From positions 1 to 40,609 of the forward strand of contig BBMW01000001.1 of assembly GCA_000759755.1 (NCBI GenBank): a stretch of DNA of 40,609 bases, in the 5' to 3' direction. Both the position numbers and the translations under genes were made by a program. The stretch comes from Citrobacter werkmanii NBRC 105721. GTDB lineage: Bacteria; Pseudomonadota; Gammaproteobacteria; Enterobacterales; Enterobacteriaceae. Below the pieces are notes generated by a model. It saw nothing but the letters and a program-made list of their open reading frames with translations. It was not told the origin of the DNA and ran no database searches. How positions within the stretch are numbered: position 1 is the stretch's first letter; each line of letters opens with the position of its first letter. Below, piece after piece: positions 20,577 through 31,854 of this stretch.

Positions 20577-21551
20577 ATGGCGAACATGTTTGCCCTGATT
20601 CTGGTGATTGCCACACTGGTGACGGGCATTTTATGGTGCGTAGATAAATTCATTTTCGCGCCAAAACGCCGGGAGCGTCAGGCAGCAGCGCAAGCTGCTG
20701 CAGGTGATTCACTGGATAAAGCAACGCTGAAAAAAGTGGCCCCTAAGCCGGGCTGGCTGGAAACTGGCGCATCCGTTTTCCCGGTATTAGCTATCGTGCT
20801 GGTGGTGCGTTCGTTTATTTATGAACCGTTCCAGATCCCGTCAGGTTCGATGATGCCGACGCTGTTGATTGGTGATTTTATTCTGGTGGAGAAATTCGCC
20901 TACGGGATTAAAGATCCGATTTACCAGAAAACGTTGATCGAAACCGGCCATCCGAAACGCGGTGATATCGTGGTGTTTAAATACCCGGAAGATCCGCGCC
21001 TGGACTACATCAAACGCGCTGTCGGTTTACCGGGAGACAAAGTGACGTACGATCCGGTGGCAAAAGAGGTGACTATTCAGCCTGGTTGCAGCTCCGGTCA
21101 GGCGTGTGAAAATGCGCTGCCGGTAACCTACTCTGATGTTCAGCCGAGTGATTTTGTTCAGACCTTTGCTCGTCGTAATGGCGGGGAAGCGACCAGCGGT
21201 TTCTTTGAAGTTCCGTTGAATGAAACGAAAGAAAACGGTATTCGCCTCTCCGAGCGTAAAGAAACGCTGGGTGAGGTAACGCACCGCATTCTGACTGTGC
21301 CAATCGCGCAGGATCAGGTGGGGATGTATTACCGCCAGCCAGGTCAGCAACTGGCAACCTGGATCGTCCCACCGGGACACTACTTCATGATGGGTGATAA
21401 CCGTGACAACAGCGCGGACAGCCGTTACTGGGGATTTGTGCCGGAAGCGAATCTGGTGGGTAAAGCGACTGCAATCTGGATGAGCTTCGACAAGCAAGAG
21501 GGTGAATGGCCGACCGGCGTGCGTTTAAGCCGTATTGGCGGTATTCATTAA
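20577..21551 (+). CDS. lepB: Signal peptidase I LepB
   Basis: Inner-membrane Ser/Lys protease that removes signal peptides from exported proteins. The 324 residues match E. coli. Two N-terminal membrane segments lie at about 4-22 and 62-77. The catalytic Ser91 (PSGSMMPTL) and general base Lys146 (LDYIKRAVG) are in place, and the GDNRDNSADSRYWG box is complete near residue 272. ATG at 20577 follows AAGGAG. Confidence 0.99.
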   Translation: MANMFALILVIATLVTGILWCVDKFIFAPKRRERQAAAQAAAGDSLDKATLKKVAPKPGWLETGASVFPVLAIVLVVRSFIYEPFQIPSGSMMPTLLIGDFILVEKFAYGIKDPIYQKTLIETGHPKRGDIVVFKYPEDPRLDYIKRAVGLPGDKVTYDPVAKEVTIQPGCSSGQACENALPVTYSDVQPSDFVQTFARRNGGEATSGFFEVPLNETKENGIRLSERKETLGEVTHRILTVPIAQDQVGMYYRQPGQQLATWIVPPGHYFMMGDNRDNSADSRYWGFVPEANLVGKATAIWMSFDKQEGEWPTGVRLSRIGGIH

Positions 21552-21565
21552 TTGCTAATAATCGT

Positions 21566-21605
21566 TCACGTTGTCGTCATTATGGCGACAGCGTGAATTA
21601 TTTCT
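21566..21605 (+). other. Hairpin at the lepB 3' end
   Basis: TTCACGTTGTCG pairs with CGACAGCGTGAA around a loop with one internal mismatch, and is followed by TTATTTCT. It may act as a weak terminator or attenuator between lepAB and rnc-era, or as an RNA processing site. Confidence 0.55.
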
Positions 21606-21696
21606 CGGATAAATTCCCGCAGACTAACGACATCCCTTGTCGTTGTGTATAGAATATTCCCCCGAAGTTTTAGGTTGGCACCGACAGGTTGCCACG

Positions 21697-21787
21697 GCAC
21701 ACGAAACAGCGTTGGTTTGTATACAAAAGCATTCAGACGATGCCAGATGGCTAAATGAATGGCGTATATCAGGTCTGTTTCGTGTGC
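21697..21787 (+). promoter_or_regulatory. Long stem in the rnc 5' leader, probable RNase III autoregulation site
   Basis: GCACACGAAACAG (21697-21709) and CTGTTTCGTGTGC (21775-21787) pair perfectly over 13 bp, and the enclosed arm can pair further. The stem ends 33 bases before the rnc start. In E. coli RNase III cleaves a comparable leader stem and lowers its own expression; the same role is inferred here. Confidence 0.8.
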
Positions 21788-21790
21788 TGA

Positions 21791-23403
<1,613 letters not shown>

Positions 23404-23414
23404 GAATAACCCCG

Positions 23415-24143
23415 ATGGAGGGCTGGCAACGCGCTTTTGTCCTGCATAGCCGCCCGTGGAGCGAAACCAGTCTCGTGCTGGACGTCTTCACGGAAGAATC
23501 GGGCCGCGTGCGCCTTGTTGCCAAAGGCGCGCGTTCCAAACGTTCTAATCTCAAAGGCGCACTCCAGCCTTTTACTCCGTTACTGCTTCGCTTTGGTGGG
23601 CGTGGTGAGGTCAAAACCTTGCGTAGCGCCGAAGCCGTCTCTCTGGCACTCCCTCTAAGCGGTATTACGTTATACAGCGGCCTGTATATCAACGAGCTTA
23701 TCTCGCGCGTGCTTGAATACGAGACTCGCTTTTCTGAACTCTTTTTCGACTACCTGAACTGTATTCAGGCGCTGGCAGGCGCGACGGGGTCGCCCGAACC
23801 CGCCCTACGCCGCTTTGAACTGGCTTTACTCGGTCATCTGGGTTACGGCGTGGATTTTACCCACTGCGCGGGCAGCGGCGAGCCGGTAGATGACACCATG
23901 ACCTATCGTTATCGGGAAGAGAAAGGATTTATCGCAAGCGTCGTGATTGATAACGCCACCTTTACCGGACGCCATCTGAAAGCGCTTGAGTCGCGTGAAT
24001 TTCCGGATGTTGATACGCTTCGCGCTGCGAAACGCTTTACCCGCATGGCGTTAAAGCCGTATCTTGGTGGTAAGCCGTTAAAAAGCCGGGAACTGTTCCG
24101 GCAATTTATGCCAAAACGCGCAGTAAAAATTAAAAATGATTAA
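23415..24143 (+). CDS. recO: DNA repair protein RecO
   Basis: Recombination mediator that, with RecR, loads RecA on SSB-coated DNA. The 242 residues match E. coli, with an N-terminal OB-fold ([20 protein letters not shown]) and a helical C-terminal domain. Like the E. coli protein it lacks a complete zinc-finger cysteine set. Third gene of the rnc-era-recO-pdxJ-acpS operon. Confidence 0.97.
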   Translation: MEGWQRAFVLHSRPWSETSLVLDVFTEESGRVRLVAKGARSKRSNLKGALQPFTPLLLRFGGRGEVKTLRSAEAVSLALPLSGITLYSGLYINELISRVLEYETRFSELFFDYLNCIQALAGATGSPEPALRRFELALLGHLGYGVDFTHCAGSGEPVDDTMTYRYREEKGFIASVVIDNATFTGRHLKALESREFPDVDTLRAAKRFTRMALKPYLGGKPLKSRELFRQFMPKRAVKIKND

Positions 24144-24154
24144 CGAGGATTGTC

Positions 24155-24885
24155 ATGGCTGAATTACTGTTAGGCGTCAACATTGACCACATTGCCACTT
24201 TACGTAATGCTCGCGGCACCGCATACCCGGACCCGGTTCAGGCGGCGTTTATCGTTGAACAGGCGGGCGCAGACGGCATTACTGTGCATCTGCGTGAAGA
24301 CCGTCGCCATATCACCGACAGAGACGTGCGTATTCTGCGTCAGACGCTGGATACGCGTATGAATCTGGAAATGGCGGTAACCGAAGAGATGCTGGCGATT
24401 GCCATTGAGACTAAGCCGCATTTTTGCTGCCTGGTGCCGGAAAAGCGCCAGGAAGTTACCACTGAAGGTGGTCTGGATGTCGCCGGTCAACGCGACAAGA
24501 TGCGTGACGCCTGTAAACGCCTGGCGGATGCCGGCATCCTGGTTTCACTGTTTATCGATGCCGATGAAGAACAGATCAAAGCCGCTGCTGAAGTTGGCGC
24601 GCCGTTTATTGAAATTCACACCGGCTGTTACGCTGATGCGAAAACTGACGCGGAACAGGCCAGCGAACTGGCGCGTATTGCGAAAGCGGCAACTTTTGCC
24701 GCAAGCCTTGGCCTGAAGGTGAATGCGGGTCACGGTCTGACGTATCACAACGTTAAGGCCATCGCGCGGATCCCGGAAATGCACGAACTGAACATCGGTC
24801 ATGCCATTATCGGACGCGCAGTGATGAGCGGTCTGAAAGACGCGGTAGTAGAAATGAAACGCCTGATGCTGGAAGCGCGTGGTTA

Positions 24886-24886
<1 letters not shown>
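24155..24886 (+). CDS. pdxJ: Pyridoxine 5'-phosphate synthase PdxJ
   Basis: Condenses 1-deoxy-D-xylulose 5-phosphate with 3-amino-2-oxopropyl phosphate to pyridoxine 5'-phosphate, the last step of de novo vitamin B6 synthesis in this group. The 243-residue TIM barrel begins [17 protein letters not shown], the signature of the family, and contains the active-site segments VPEKR and NAGHGL. A GAGGA ribosome site lies upstream and the stop overlaps the acpS start. Confidence 0.98.
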
Positions 24887-25541
<655 letters not shown>

Positions 25542-25578
25542 TCACAAATCGGGCGGTCATTATACGCGCATTCTTTGC

Positions 25579-26427
25579 TCAGACCAGTTTTTTTACCAGT
25601 GCTTCGCTGTGGCGAATACGTTCCGGAGCATGTTCCAGATCCTGTTGCACCAGCGCCATAAACAGTAAATCAGTGAGCATCATTTGCGCGTGGGTGGAGG
25701 AAATCGCTGCGCTGCGTGTGGCCTGTTCCTCAGCAATCGTATACAGACAATGACTTGCGCGTTGCTGGAGGGCATTGGGCGTAAATCCGGTGATGGCGAG
25801 AATTTTGGCCCCGGTACGCAGCGTTTCATCTGCCGCCAGATTAAGCTCGCGGCGTTCACCGGTGTACGAAATAGCCAGCAGTAGATCGCCTGGCGAAAGC
25901 GCCTGCACCGTCGCCAACAGCGCGTGCATATCGCGTTCTACCACCGCGTTAAAACCAATCTTCAACAGCTTCCAGGCAAAATTCTGCGCTACCAGACCCG
26001 ATGCGCCAATACCGGTCAGAATAATACGTCGGGCAGAGCGCAGCATCGTGACGCTCTCCAACAGTTTTTCTTCGCTGTTAATATCCAGCGTCGCATGCAT
26101 CGCCGCCACGTTCTCCTTAATCAGCTTTTCACCCACCAGACGCATAGGGTCATCACCTCGGATCTGATTATGCACCGGAACAGAATGGGGGTTGGGATTG
26201 CTGGCCAGCGCTTCGCTAATCGCCAGTTTGAGTGCCGGAAATCCTTTAAAGCCTAATTTTTGCGCGAACTTCACCACGCTGGACTGGCTGACGCCCGCTT
26301 CGAAGGCCAACTGCTGTGAGCTGAGATGACGCGCGGTATCCGGTTGAGCAAGGAGATAATCCGCAAGTTTTTTATCGCTTTGCGCGAGGTCCGGGTAACG
26401 CTGACGAATGCGAATTAAACAGTTCAT
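25579..26427 (-). CDS. yfhH: RpiR/MurR-family transcriptional regulator YfhH
   Basis: Transcription regulator of 282 residues with an N-terminal RpiR helix-turn-helix domain (about 1-77, AGVSQSSVVKFAQKLG) and a C-terminal SIS sugar-phosphate-binding domain (about 125-260, ILTGIGASGLVAQNFA). ATG at 26427 follows AGGAGA. Here it is transcribed away from murQ and a MurNAc-type PTS gene, the layout of MurR in the murR-murQP locus of E. coli. It therefore probably controls those genes in response to MurNAc 6-phosphate; this is inference. In E. coli the orthologue has lost or lacks these neighbours. Confidence 0.93.
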   Translation of the reverse strand: MNCLIRIRQRYPDLAQSDKKLADYLLAQPDTARHLSSQQLAFEAGVSQSSVVKFAQKLGFKGFPALKLAISEALASNPNPHSVPVHNQIRGDDPMRLVGEKLIKENVAAMHATLDINSEEKLLESVTMLRSARRIILTGIGASGLVAQNFAWKLLKIGFNAVVERDMHALLATVQALSPGDLLLAISYTGERRELNLAADETLRTGAKILAITGFTPNALQQRASHCLYTIAEEQATRSAAISSTHAQMMLTDLLFMALVQQDLEHAPERIRHSEALVKKLV

Positions 26428-26445
26428 GCTGTCTCCTGGCGAAAA

Positions 26446-26461
26446 CGTGATGGCGATTACA
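26446..26461 (+). promoter_or_regulatory. Candidate CRP site upstream of murQ
   Basis: CGTGAT-GGCG-ATTACA has one mismatch in each half of TGTGA-N6-TCACA, flanked by A-runs. It is centred at 26453.5, some 40-48 bp upstream of the likely start after the TATAAT at 26489. Catabolite control would fit a PTS sugar operon. Confidence 0.55.
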
Positions 26462-26485
26462 AAACAAAATTTCCCTCGCCTGGAT

Positions 26486-26530
26486 GAATATAATATTCCA
26501 TTATGACAGATTATTATGAATTAAAAATTC
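26486..26530 (+). promoter_or_regulatory. murQ promoter with two operator-like inverted repeats
   Basis: GAATAT-A-ATATTC (26486-26498) and GAATT-AAA-AATTC (26518-26530) are 13-bp perfect inverted repeats, both with GAAT/ATTC ends, centred 32 bp apart (about three helical turns). The first contains a perfect -10 TATAAT at 26489-26494. They are good candidates for dimer sites of the SIS regulator YfhH. No clear -35 is seen. Confidence 0.6.
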
Positions 26531-26544
26531 CTAAGGACCAAAAA

Positions 26545-27438
26545 ATGAATCTCGGTGCATTAGTTTCAGAAACCCGTAACCCTCAGACCATGGATCTTGA
26601 TGCGCTCTCCACGCTGGAGTTGGTTCATCGTTTTAATCAACAGGATACGCTGGTAGCAGAAGCAGTAAAAGCCACTCTTCCTGAAGTTGCGCTAGCGGTC
26701 GATGCGGCGGCTGATGCGCTTAAGGCGGGCGGACGCATTATATACATGGGCGCGGGTACCAGTGGGCGTCTTGGGGTTCTGGATGCGTCTGAATGCCCAC
26801 CGACTTTCGGCGTACCGCACGGTCTGGTGGTTGGCCTGATAGCCGGAGGACCGGGCGCGTTGCTGAAGGCGGTTGAGGGCGCGGAAGATAACCCGCAGTT
26901 AGGTGAAGACGATCTGCGTACGATCAACCTTACCACAGTGGATCTGGTGGTTGGTCTGGCGGCTTCAGGTCGTACGCCGTATGTGATTGGCGGGCTGAAA
27001 TATGCCCGGACGGTGGGCTGTACGACGGTGGCGATTTCCTGCAATCCGGACTCTCCTATCGCTCATGAAGCGGATATTGCCATCTCCCCCGTGGTGGGGC
27101 CGGAGGCCCTGACGGGGTCTACTCGACTGAAATCCGGCACCGCGCAAAAACTGGTACTCAATATGATCTCCACCGGTGCGATGGTGAAGTTTGGCAAGGT
27201 GTATCAGAACCTGATGGTGGATATGCAGGCCACCAACGTCAAACTGGTCGATCGGGCGTGTCGCATGGTGGTTGAAGCCACGGGTATTGCGCGTGAGCAG
27301 GCGCAAGCACTGTTAAAGCAGACTGACTTTGAGGTTAAACCCGCCATTTTAATGGCGCTCACCGGCCTGGACGCCGCTGCCGCCCGCGAAAAGCTTGCCG
27401 CTCACCAGGGTTTTTTACGCGCGGCGTTAGAACACTAA
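26545..27438 (+). CDS. murQ: N-acetylmuramic acid 6-phosphate etherase MurQ
   Basis: Cleaves the lactyl ether of MurNAc 6-phosphate, giving GlcNAc 6-phosphate and D-lactate, in recycling of cell-wall sugar. The 297-residue SIS-domain protein has the family signature [20 protein letters not shown]; Glu83 and Glu114 sit at the positions of the catalytic glutamates known for E. coli MurQ. ATG at 26545 follows AAGGA; the longer frame from 26503 overlaps the promoter. A PTS gene follows after 9 bases. In E. coli K-12 murQ is elsewhere on the chromosome, so this is either a relocated or an additional locus. Confidence 0.95.
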   Translation: MNLGALVSETRNPQTMDLDALSTLELVHRFNQQDTLVAEAVKATLPEVALAVDAAADALKAGGRIIYMGAGTSGRLGVLDASECPPTFGVPHGLVVGLIAGGPGALLKAVEGAEDNPQLGEDDLRTINLTTVDLVVGLAASGRTPYVIGGLKYARTVGCTTVAISCNPDSPIAHEADIAISPVVGPEALTGSTRLKSGTAQKLVLNMISTGAMVKFGKVYQNLMVDMQATNVKLVDRACRMVVEATGIAREQAQALLKQTDFEVKPAILMALTGLDAAAAREKLAAHQGFLRAALEH

Positions 27439-27447
27439 GAGGTGTAT

Positions 27448-28812
27448 ATGGATAAGACGGCGGTGCTGGCCAGCGACATTCTGCTGGGCGTTGGCGGAGA
27501 GAAAAATATTCTGCGCCTGGAAAACTGTATGACCCGTGTCAGGGTGGAAGTCCGGGATGAGGGTCAGCTCGATGTATCCCGACTTAAGAAACTGTCCGGT
27601 GTCAGCGGTTATGTGAAGCAGGGCGCGCAGCACCAGATCATCGTCGGCCCCGGTAAAGCCGCCAGGGTGGTGGATGCTATGCGCTCCCTGATTGCCGATG
27701 GCGGCGAGCGCACCGATGTACATGATATCGAGCGCACGAAGTCAGCGGCTAAAGCGAAATACAAAGCGCCGATGAGCGATGCGTTGCGTAAGCTGGCGAA
27801 CGTCTTTATCCCTCTTATTCCGGCGTTTATCGCCTCCGGTTTAATTACCGGCATTATTAACATCCTTAAGCGGCCGGATATCGTCGGGGATTTTGCGACC
27901 CACTATCCGAATTTACTTGGACTGATGGGCATATTTGGCAGCGCCGTGTTTGCCATTATGAATATTCTGGTCGGGGTGAATACCGCCAAAGTCTTCGGCG
28001 GCTCTCTGGCGATGGGTGGGGTGATGGCGGGGATCCTCTCCAGTCCGCAGCTGGCGCAAATTACCCTGTTTGGCGAAACGTTGCAGCCGGGGCGCGGCGG
28101 GGTAATCGCCGTGCTGTTGGTGGTAGCGTTGATGTGCTGGATCGAACGCAAATTCCGTGAACTGCTGCCGGAATCACTGGAACTGATCCTTAACCCACTG
28201 CTGACCACCATTATTACCGGGGCTATTGCGATAGTGGCGCTGCAACCGTTGGGTGGTTGGATTTCCGAATCTATCGCTCACGGCGCATCCTGGGCTATCG
28301 ATCGCGGCGGTTTTCTGGTCGGCGCTATACTGGCGGGAACCTTCCTGCCGCTGGTGCTCACCGGGCTTCATCAGGGGTTAGTGCCTATCCACGTCGAACT
28401 GGTGCAGGCGCACGGTTATAACGCGCTCTTCCCAATCCTTGCAATGGCGGGTGTTGGGCAAATCGGTGCTGCGATTGCGGTGCTGATGAAAACCCGCAAC
28501 GCACGACTAAAAAAGGTGATCAAAGGGGCGTTGCCGGTTGGATTATTGGGGATTGGCGAACCGCTGATTTTTGGCGTTACGCTACCGTTGGGTAAGCCGT
28601 TTATTGGTGCCTGTCTTGGCGGAGCGGTAGGCGGGGCGCTGATAAGCTACTGGAAAGTGGCGACGGTTATCACCTTTGGTATCTCAGGATTACCGCTGGC
28701 ATTAACGATTGTTACCGGAAAAGTGATGCTCTATCTGTTAGGCTATCTGGTAGCAGTTATTGCCGGGTTTCTGTTTACCTGGCTATTGGGGTTCAACGAT
28801 CCAGAGGAATAA
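27448..28812 (+). CDS. PTS EIIBC permease, MurNAc/sucrose type (MurP-like)
   Basis: Membrane permease that imports and phosphorylates a sugar, 454 residues. The N-terminal IIB domain (about 1-85) has the phosphorylated cysteine in ENCMTRVRV (Cys27). The IIC domain follows with about ten hydrophobic segments and the family motif GIGEPLIFGVTLP, plus HQGLVPIHVEL, which resembles the MurP segment HQGFIPVYLAL. There is no IIA domain, so it should take phosphate from EIIA-Glc (Crr), as MurP does. With murQ adjacent, MurNAc is the probable substrate, but the protein is clearly diverged from E. coli MurP. ATG at 27448 with AGAGG; a GTG at 27442 is inside the ribosome site. Confidence 0.88.
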   Translation: MDKTAVLASDILLGVGGEKNILRLENCMTRVRVEVRDEGQLDVSRLKKLSGVSGYVKQGAQHQIIVGPGKAARVVDAMRSLIADGGERTDVHDIERTKSAAKAKYKAPMSDALRKLANVFIPLIPAFIASGLITGIINILKRPDIVGDFATHYPNLLGLMGIFGSAVFAIMNILVGVNTAKVFGGSLAMGGVMAGILSSPQLAQITLFGETLQPGRGGVIAVLLVVALMCWIERKFRELLPESLELILNPLLTTIITGAIAIVALQPLGGWISESIAHGASWAIDRGGFLVGAILAGTFLPLVLTGLHQGLVPIHVELVQAHGYNALFPILAMAGVGQIGAAIAVLMKTRNARLKKVIKGALPVGLLGIGEPLIFGVTLPLGKPFIGACLGGAVGGALISYWKVATVITFGISGLPLALTIVTGKVMLYLLGYLVAVIAGFLFTWLLGFNDPEE

Positions 28813-28815
28813 AGC

Positions 28816-29451
28816 TTGACCAATCACCAGCGCCGCGTTGTCTTTTTTGATTTGGATGGCACGTTACATCAGCAGGATATGTTCGGGAGTTTTATTCGTT
28901 ATCTGCTGCGCCGCCAGCCGCTGAACGTGCTGCTTGTGCTGCCTCTGTTACCGGTGATTGCGCTGGCGTTGTTGATAAAAGGACGCGCGGCCCGCTGGCC
29001 AATGAGTCTGCTGTTGTGGGGATGCACTTTTGGTCGTAGCGAGGCGCGTCTGAAAGCGCACCAGGCCGATTTTGTACATTGGTTTCGCGATAACGTGACG
29101 GCGTTTCCGCTCGTACAGCAGCGGCTGACCACTTATCTGTTGAGTTCTGACGCCGACATCTGGCTTATCACCGGTTCCCCACAGTCGCTGGTGGAGCAGG
29201 TTTACTTTGATACTCCGTGGCTACCGCGCGTCAATCTGATCGCCAGTAAAATGGCGCGGGGATACGGTGGCTGGGTGCTGCCTCTGCGCTGTCTGGGGCA
29301 TGAGAAAGTGACACAGCTGGAACGCCAGATTGGCGCGCCGCTGCAACTTTATAGTGGTTATAGCGACAGTAAGCAGGACAACCCGCTGCTCTCTTTTTGT
29401 CAGCATCGCTGGCGCGTCACGCCGCGTGGGGAACTGCAACAACTCGAATAG
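28816..29451 (+). CDS. pgpC: Phosphatidylglycerophosphatase C
   Basis: Membrane-associated HAD-superfamily phosphatase (YfhB) that dephosphorylates phosphatidylglycerophosphate to phosphatidylglycerol. The 211 residues match E. coli PgpC. HAD motif I is FFDLDGTLHQQD near residue 10, motif II ITGSP near residue 118, and motif IV SGYSDSKQDNPLL near residue 180; a hydrophobic segment at about 33-55 (LLVLPLLPVIALALLI) anchors it. The start is TTG, three bases after the PTS stop, with its GAGGA ribosome site inside the PTS gene, so pgpC is likely co-translated with the murQ operon. Confidence 0.93.
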   Translation: MTNHQRRVVFFDLDGTLHQQDMFGSFIRYLLRRQPLNVLLVLPLLPVIALALLIKGRAARWPMSLLLWGCTFGRSEARLKAHQADFVHWFRDNVTAFPLVQQRLTTYLLSSDADIWLITGSPQSLVEQVYFDTPWLPRVNLIASKMARGYGGWVLPLRCLGHEKVTQLERQIGAPLQLYSGYSDSKQDNPLLSFCQHRWRVTPRGELQQLE

Positions 29452-29471
29452 AGTAAACGATAGCGTCTGTG

Positions 29472-29477
29472 TATAAT
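29472..29477 (+). promoter_or_regulatory. -10 element upstream of tadA
   Basis: A perfect TATAAT lies 31 bases upstream of the tadA start codon and after the pgpC stop. No good -35 hexamer is at the expected spacing, so the promoter may be weak or need an activator. Confidence 0.4.
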
Positions 29478-29490
29478 GCGCCCGCTTTGA

Positions 29491-30006
<516 letters not shown>

Positions 30007-30020
30007 ATGCCGGTCTGATT

Positions 30021-30038
30021 GCCTGATGTTTATCAGGC
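30021..30038. other. Hairpin between tadA and mltF
   Basis: GCCTGAT-GTTT-ATCAGGC is a perfect 7-bp stem in the 40-base gap between the convergent stops. It resembles a shortened REP core (GATTGCCTGATG..TATCAGGCC) and is not followed by a U-tract on either strand, so it is more likely a REP remnant or mRNA-stabilising hairpin than a terminator. Confidence 0.5.
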
Positions 30039-30046
30039 CGATAAGA

Positions 30047-31597
30047 CTACTTTTCCTCTTTCTTTTGCGCTGAAAACAGCAGAGAAGGGGAGTGCGTCAG
30101 GTAGTTTGACGACGTCTGAGACAGAAACGCGGAAAGCGGGAATTTCTCTTTACTTAATAACTCCGCGGGCGACACCGCCGGGTAATCCTGCGCCAGCTGC
30201 TGCTTTTCCTGCGCCTGCTTTTCTTTTTCTTGCAGATATCCCACCAGGCTTATCTGGTATTTACGGATATTTTCCACATAGGCGTAGGCTTCATGACCAC
30301 GCGCATAACCATAGGTCAGCTTGTTGTAATACGGCTTTTGACTGAGCAGCGGTAGCCGCTGTTTTACATCGGACCAGCTATTCGGATTGCCTTTGGTTTT
30401 GACCGTCAGCGCCCGTGCGTCCAGCATATGCGCATAACCCATATTGTAGGCGGCAAGCGCAAACCAGATCCGTTCTCCTTCCGGGACAGTATCCGGCACT
30501 TTACTCATCATATCCTGCAAATAACGCGCGCCGCCGCTGATGCTCTGTTCTGCATCGGTACGGTCAGTCAGCCCGAGGCTCTGGGCGGTATTTTTGGTCA
30601 ACATCATCAGCCCGCGTACGCCGGTCGGGGAGGTGGCCTGCGCGTCCCAGTGCGACTCCTGATACGAGATTGCGGCAAGCAGCCGCCAGTCTATTTCTTG
30701 CGCATATTTTTCAAATAGCGGCTTAAGGTCTGGCAACACGCTATCGACGGCGCGCAAAAAGGTGCGGGTGTCGACATAGTCAAAATCATCGCCATGCCCG
30801 AGGTATTTCTCTTCCAGTCGCGCCAGAGAGCCATCTTCATTCATGGAATTAAAGAAATCCAACAGGGCGGCGGACAGAGTGTTGTCATCGTCCAGTCGAC
30901 TAAACCAGGTCACCGGTTGTTCGTCGGAGACGTCCAGCGCGACGGCCAGCTCAGGGTGTACGCGTTGGTACAGGCTGATGGCGACGGAATCGGCAATGGT
31001 GTAATCCAGCTTACCGGCGATAACATCATCCAGCAGTTCAGTGGTGCCCTTTTTGTCATCCACTTTCCAGCTCAGATCGGGAAATTTTTTCTCTTTTAGC
31101 TGCTGGAGGTCGTTAACCACCACGTGCCCCGGGGCGATGGTCAGTTGGTTATCGTTCACGGTGGCCAGGGTTCGGGGGCGATATTGACCGACCCGATACA
31201 CTAACTGTTGTGAAACCGAATAATAGGTCGGGCCGGGCTGGTAATTTTTCACCCGCTCGCTGTTATACACCAGACCTGCGGCTAACAGATCGGCATCCCC
31301 GTTATCCAGGTCGTCAAACAGCTGGCTGATGTTCTGGCGCACAGTGATTTTTAACTTCACGCCTAAGTAGTTGGCGAACGCCTGGGCCAGTTCATAATCC
31401 AGACCGAATTTTTTCCCGTTGAGGGTTGCATAAGTTAATGGCGAGTCAATGGTACTGACGCGCAGTTCTCCCCGCGACTGAATGGCGGCGATACGATTTT
31501 CGGCTTTACCGAACCAGGGAATGGATGGCCAGAGGGCCGCTGCCAACAACAGCGTTAATATGCCGATGAACAGATAATTAATCTTTAATTTTTTCAA
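30047..31597 (-). CDS. mltF: Membrane-bound lytic murein transglycosylase F
   Basis: Outer-membrane-associated enzyme that cleaves peptidoglycan with formation of 1,6-anhydroMurNAc ends. The 516 residues comprise an N-terminal signal (about 1-30, [16 protein letters not shown]), an ABC-type substrate-binding-like regulatory domain (about 45-265), and a C-terminal lysozyme-like SLT domain with the catalytic Glu in [20 protein letters not shown] and the NMGYAH segment. The start is TTG at 31597, giving the E. coli N-terminus [10 protein letters not shown]. Its products feed the anhydroMurNAc recycling that ends in MurNAc 6-phosphate, the substrate of MurQ. It is divergent from purL. Confidence 0.95.
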   Translation of the reverse strand: MKKLKINYLFIGILTLLLAAALWPSIPWFGKAENRIAAIQSRGELRVSTIDSPLTYATLNGKKFGLDYELAQAFANYLGVKLKITVRQNISQLFDDLDNGDADLLAAGLVYNSERVKNYQPGPTYYSVSQQLVYRVGQYRPRTLATVNDNQLTIAPGHVVVNDLQQLKEKKFPDLSWKVDDKKGTTELLDDVIAGKLDYTIADSVAISLYQRVHPELAVALDVSDEQPVTWFSRLDDDNTLSAALLDFFNSMNEDGSLARLEEKYLGHGDDFDYVDTRTFLRAVDSVLPDLKPLFEKYAQEIDWRLLAAISYQESHWDAQATSPTGVRGLMMLTKNTAQSLGLTDRTDAEQSISGGARYLQDMMSKVPDTVPEGERIWFALAAYNMGYAHMLDARALTVKTKGNPNSWSDVKQRLPLLSQKPYYNKLTYGYARGHEAYAYVENIRKYQISLVGYLQEKEKQAQEKQQLAQDYPAVSPAELLSKEKFPLSAFLSQTSSNYLTHSPSLLFSAQKKEEK

Positions 31598-31762
31598 TTA
31601 GTTAATTCTCTGAACCGTACGTTGTCTCTGCCTGCTGTGGTGTTGTTTAAGAAGTGAAATCGTCATTAATGAGCGGCATTTTGCTTAAACTTGCGTCAGT
31701 TGGCAACTTATTCAGAATACAGACCGCATTTGATGATAAGACGAGACCGCGATTTTATTTCG

Positions 31763-31801
31763 ACGCAAACGGTTTCGTCGGCGCGGTAGATTCTTTATAA
31801 T
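31763..31801 (+). promoter_or_regulatory. PurR box and promoter of purL
   Basis: ACGCAAACGGTTTCGT (31763-31778) closely matches the PurR consensus ACGCAAACGTTTGCGT. A perfect -10 TATAAT lies at 31796-31801; the -35 region at 17 bp falls within the box, so PurR with hypoxanthine or guanine would block RNA polymerase. Confidence 0.88.
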
Positions 31802-31854
31802 ACCGCCCGTTTCCCCCACTTGGGCACACCGAAAGCTTAGAAGACGAGAGACTT

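Noticed and set aside
28816-28818. Possible frameshift or gene fusion at the PTS-pgpC junction
   Set aside because: Both genes are full length with proper ends; the close spacing is ordinary operon packing.
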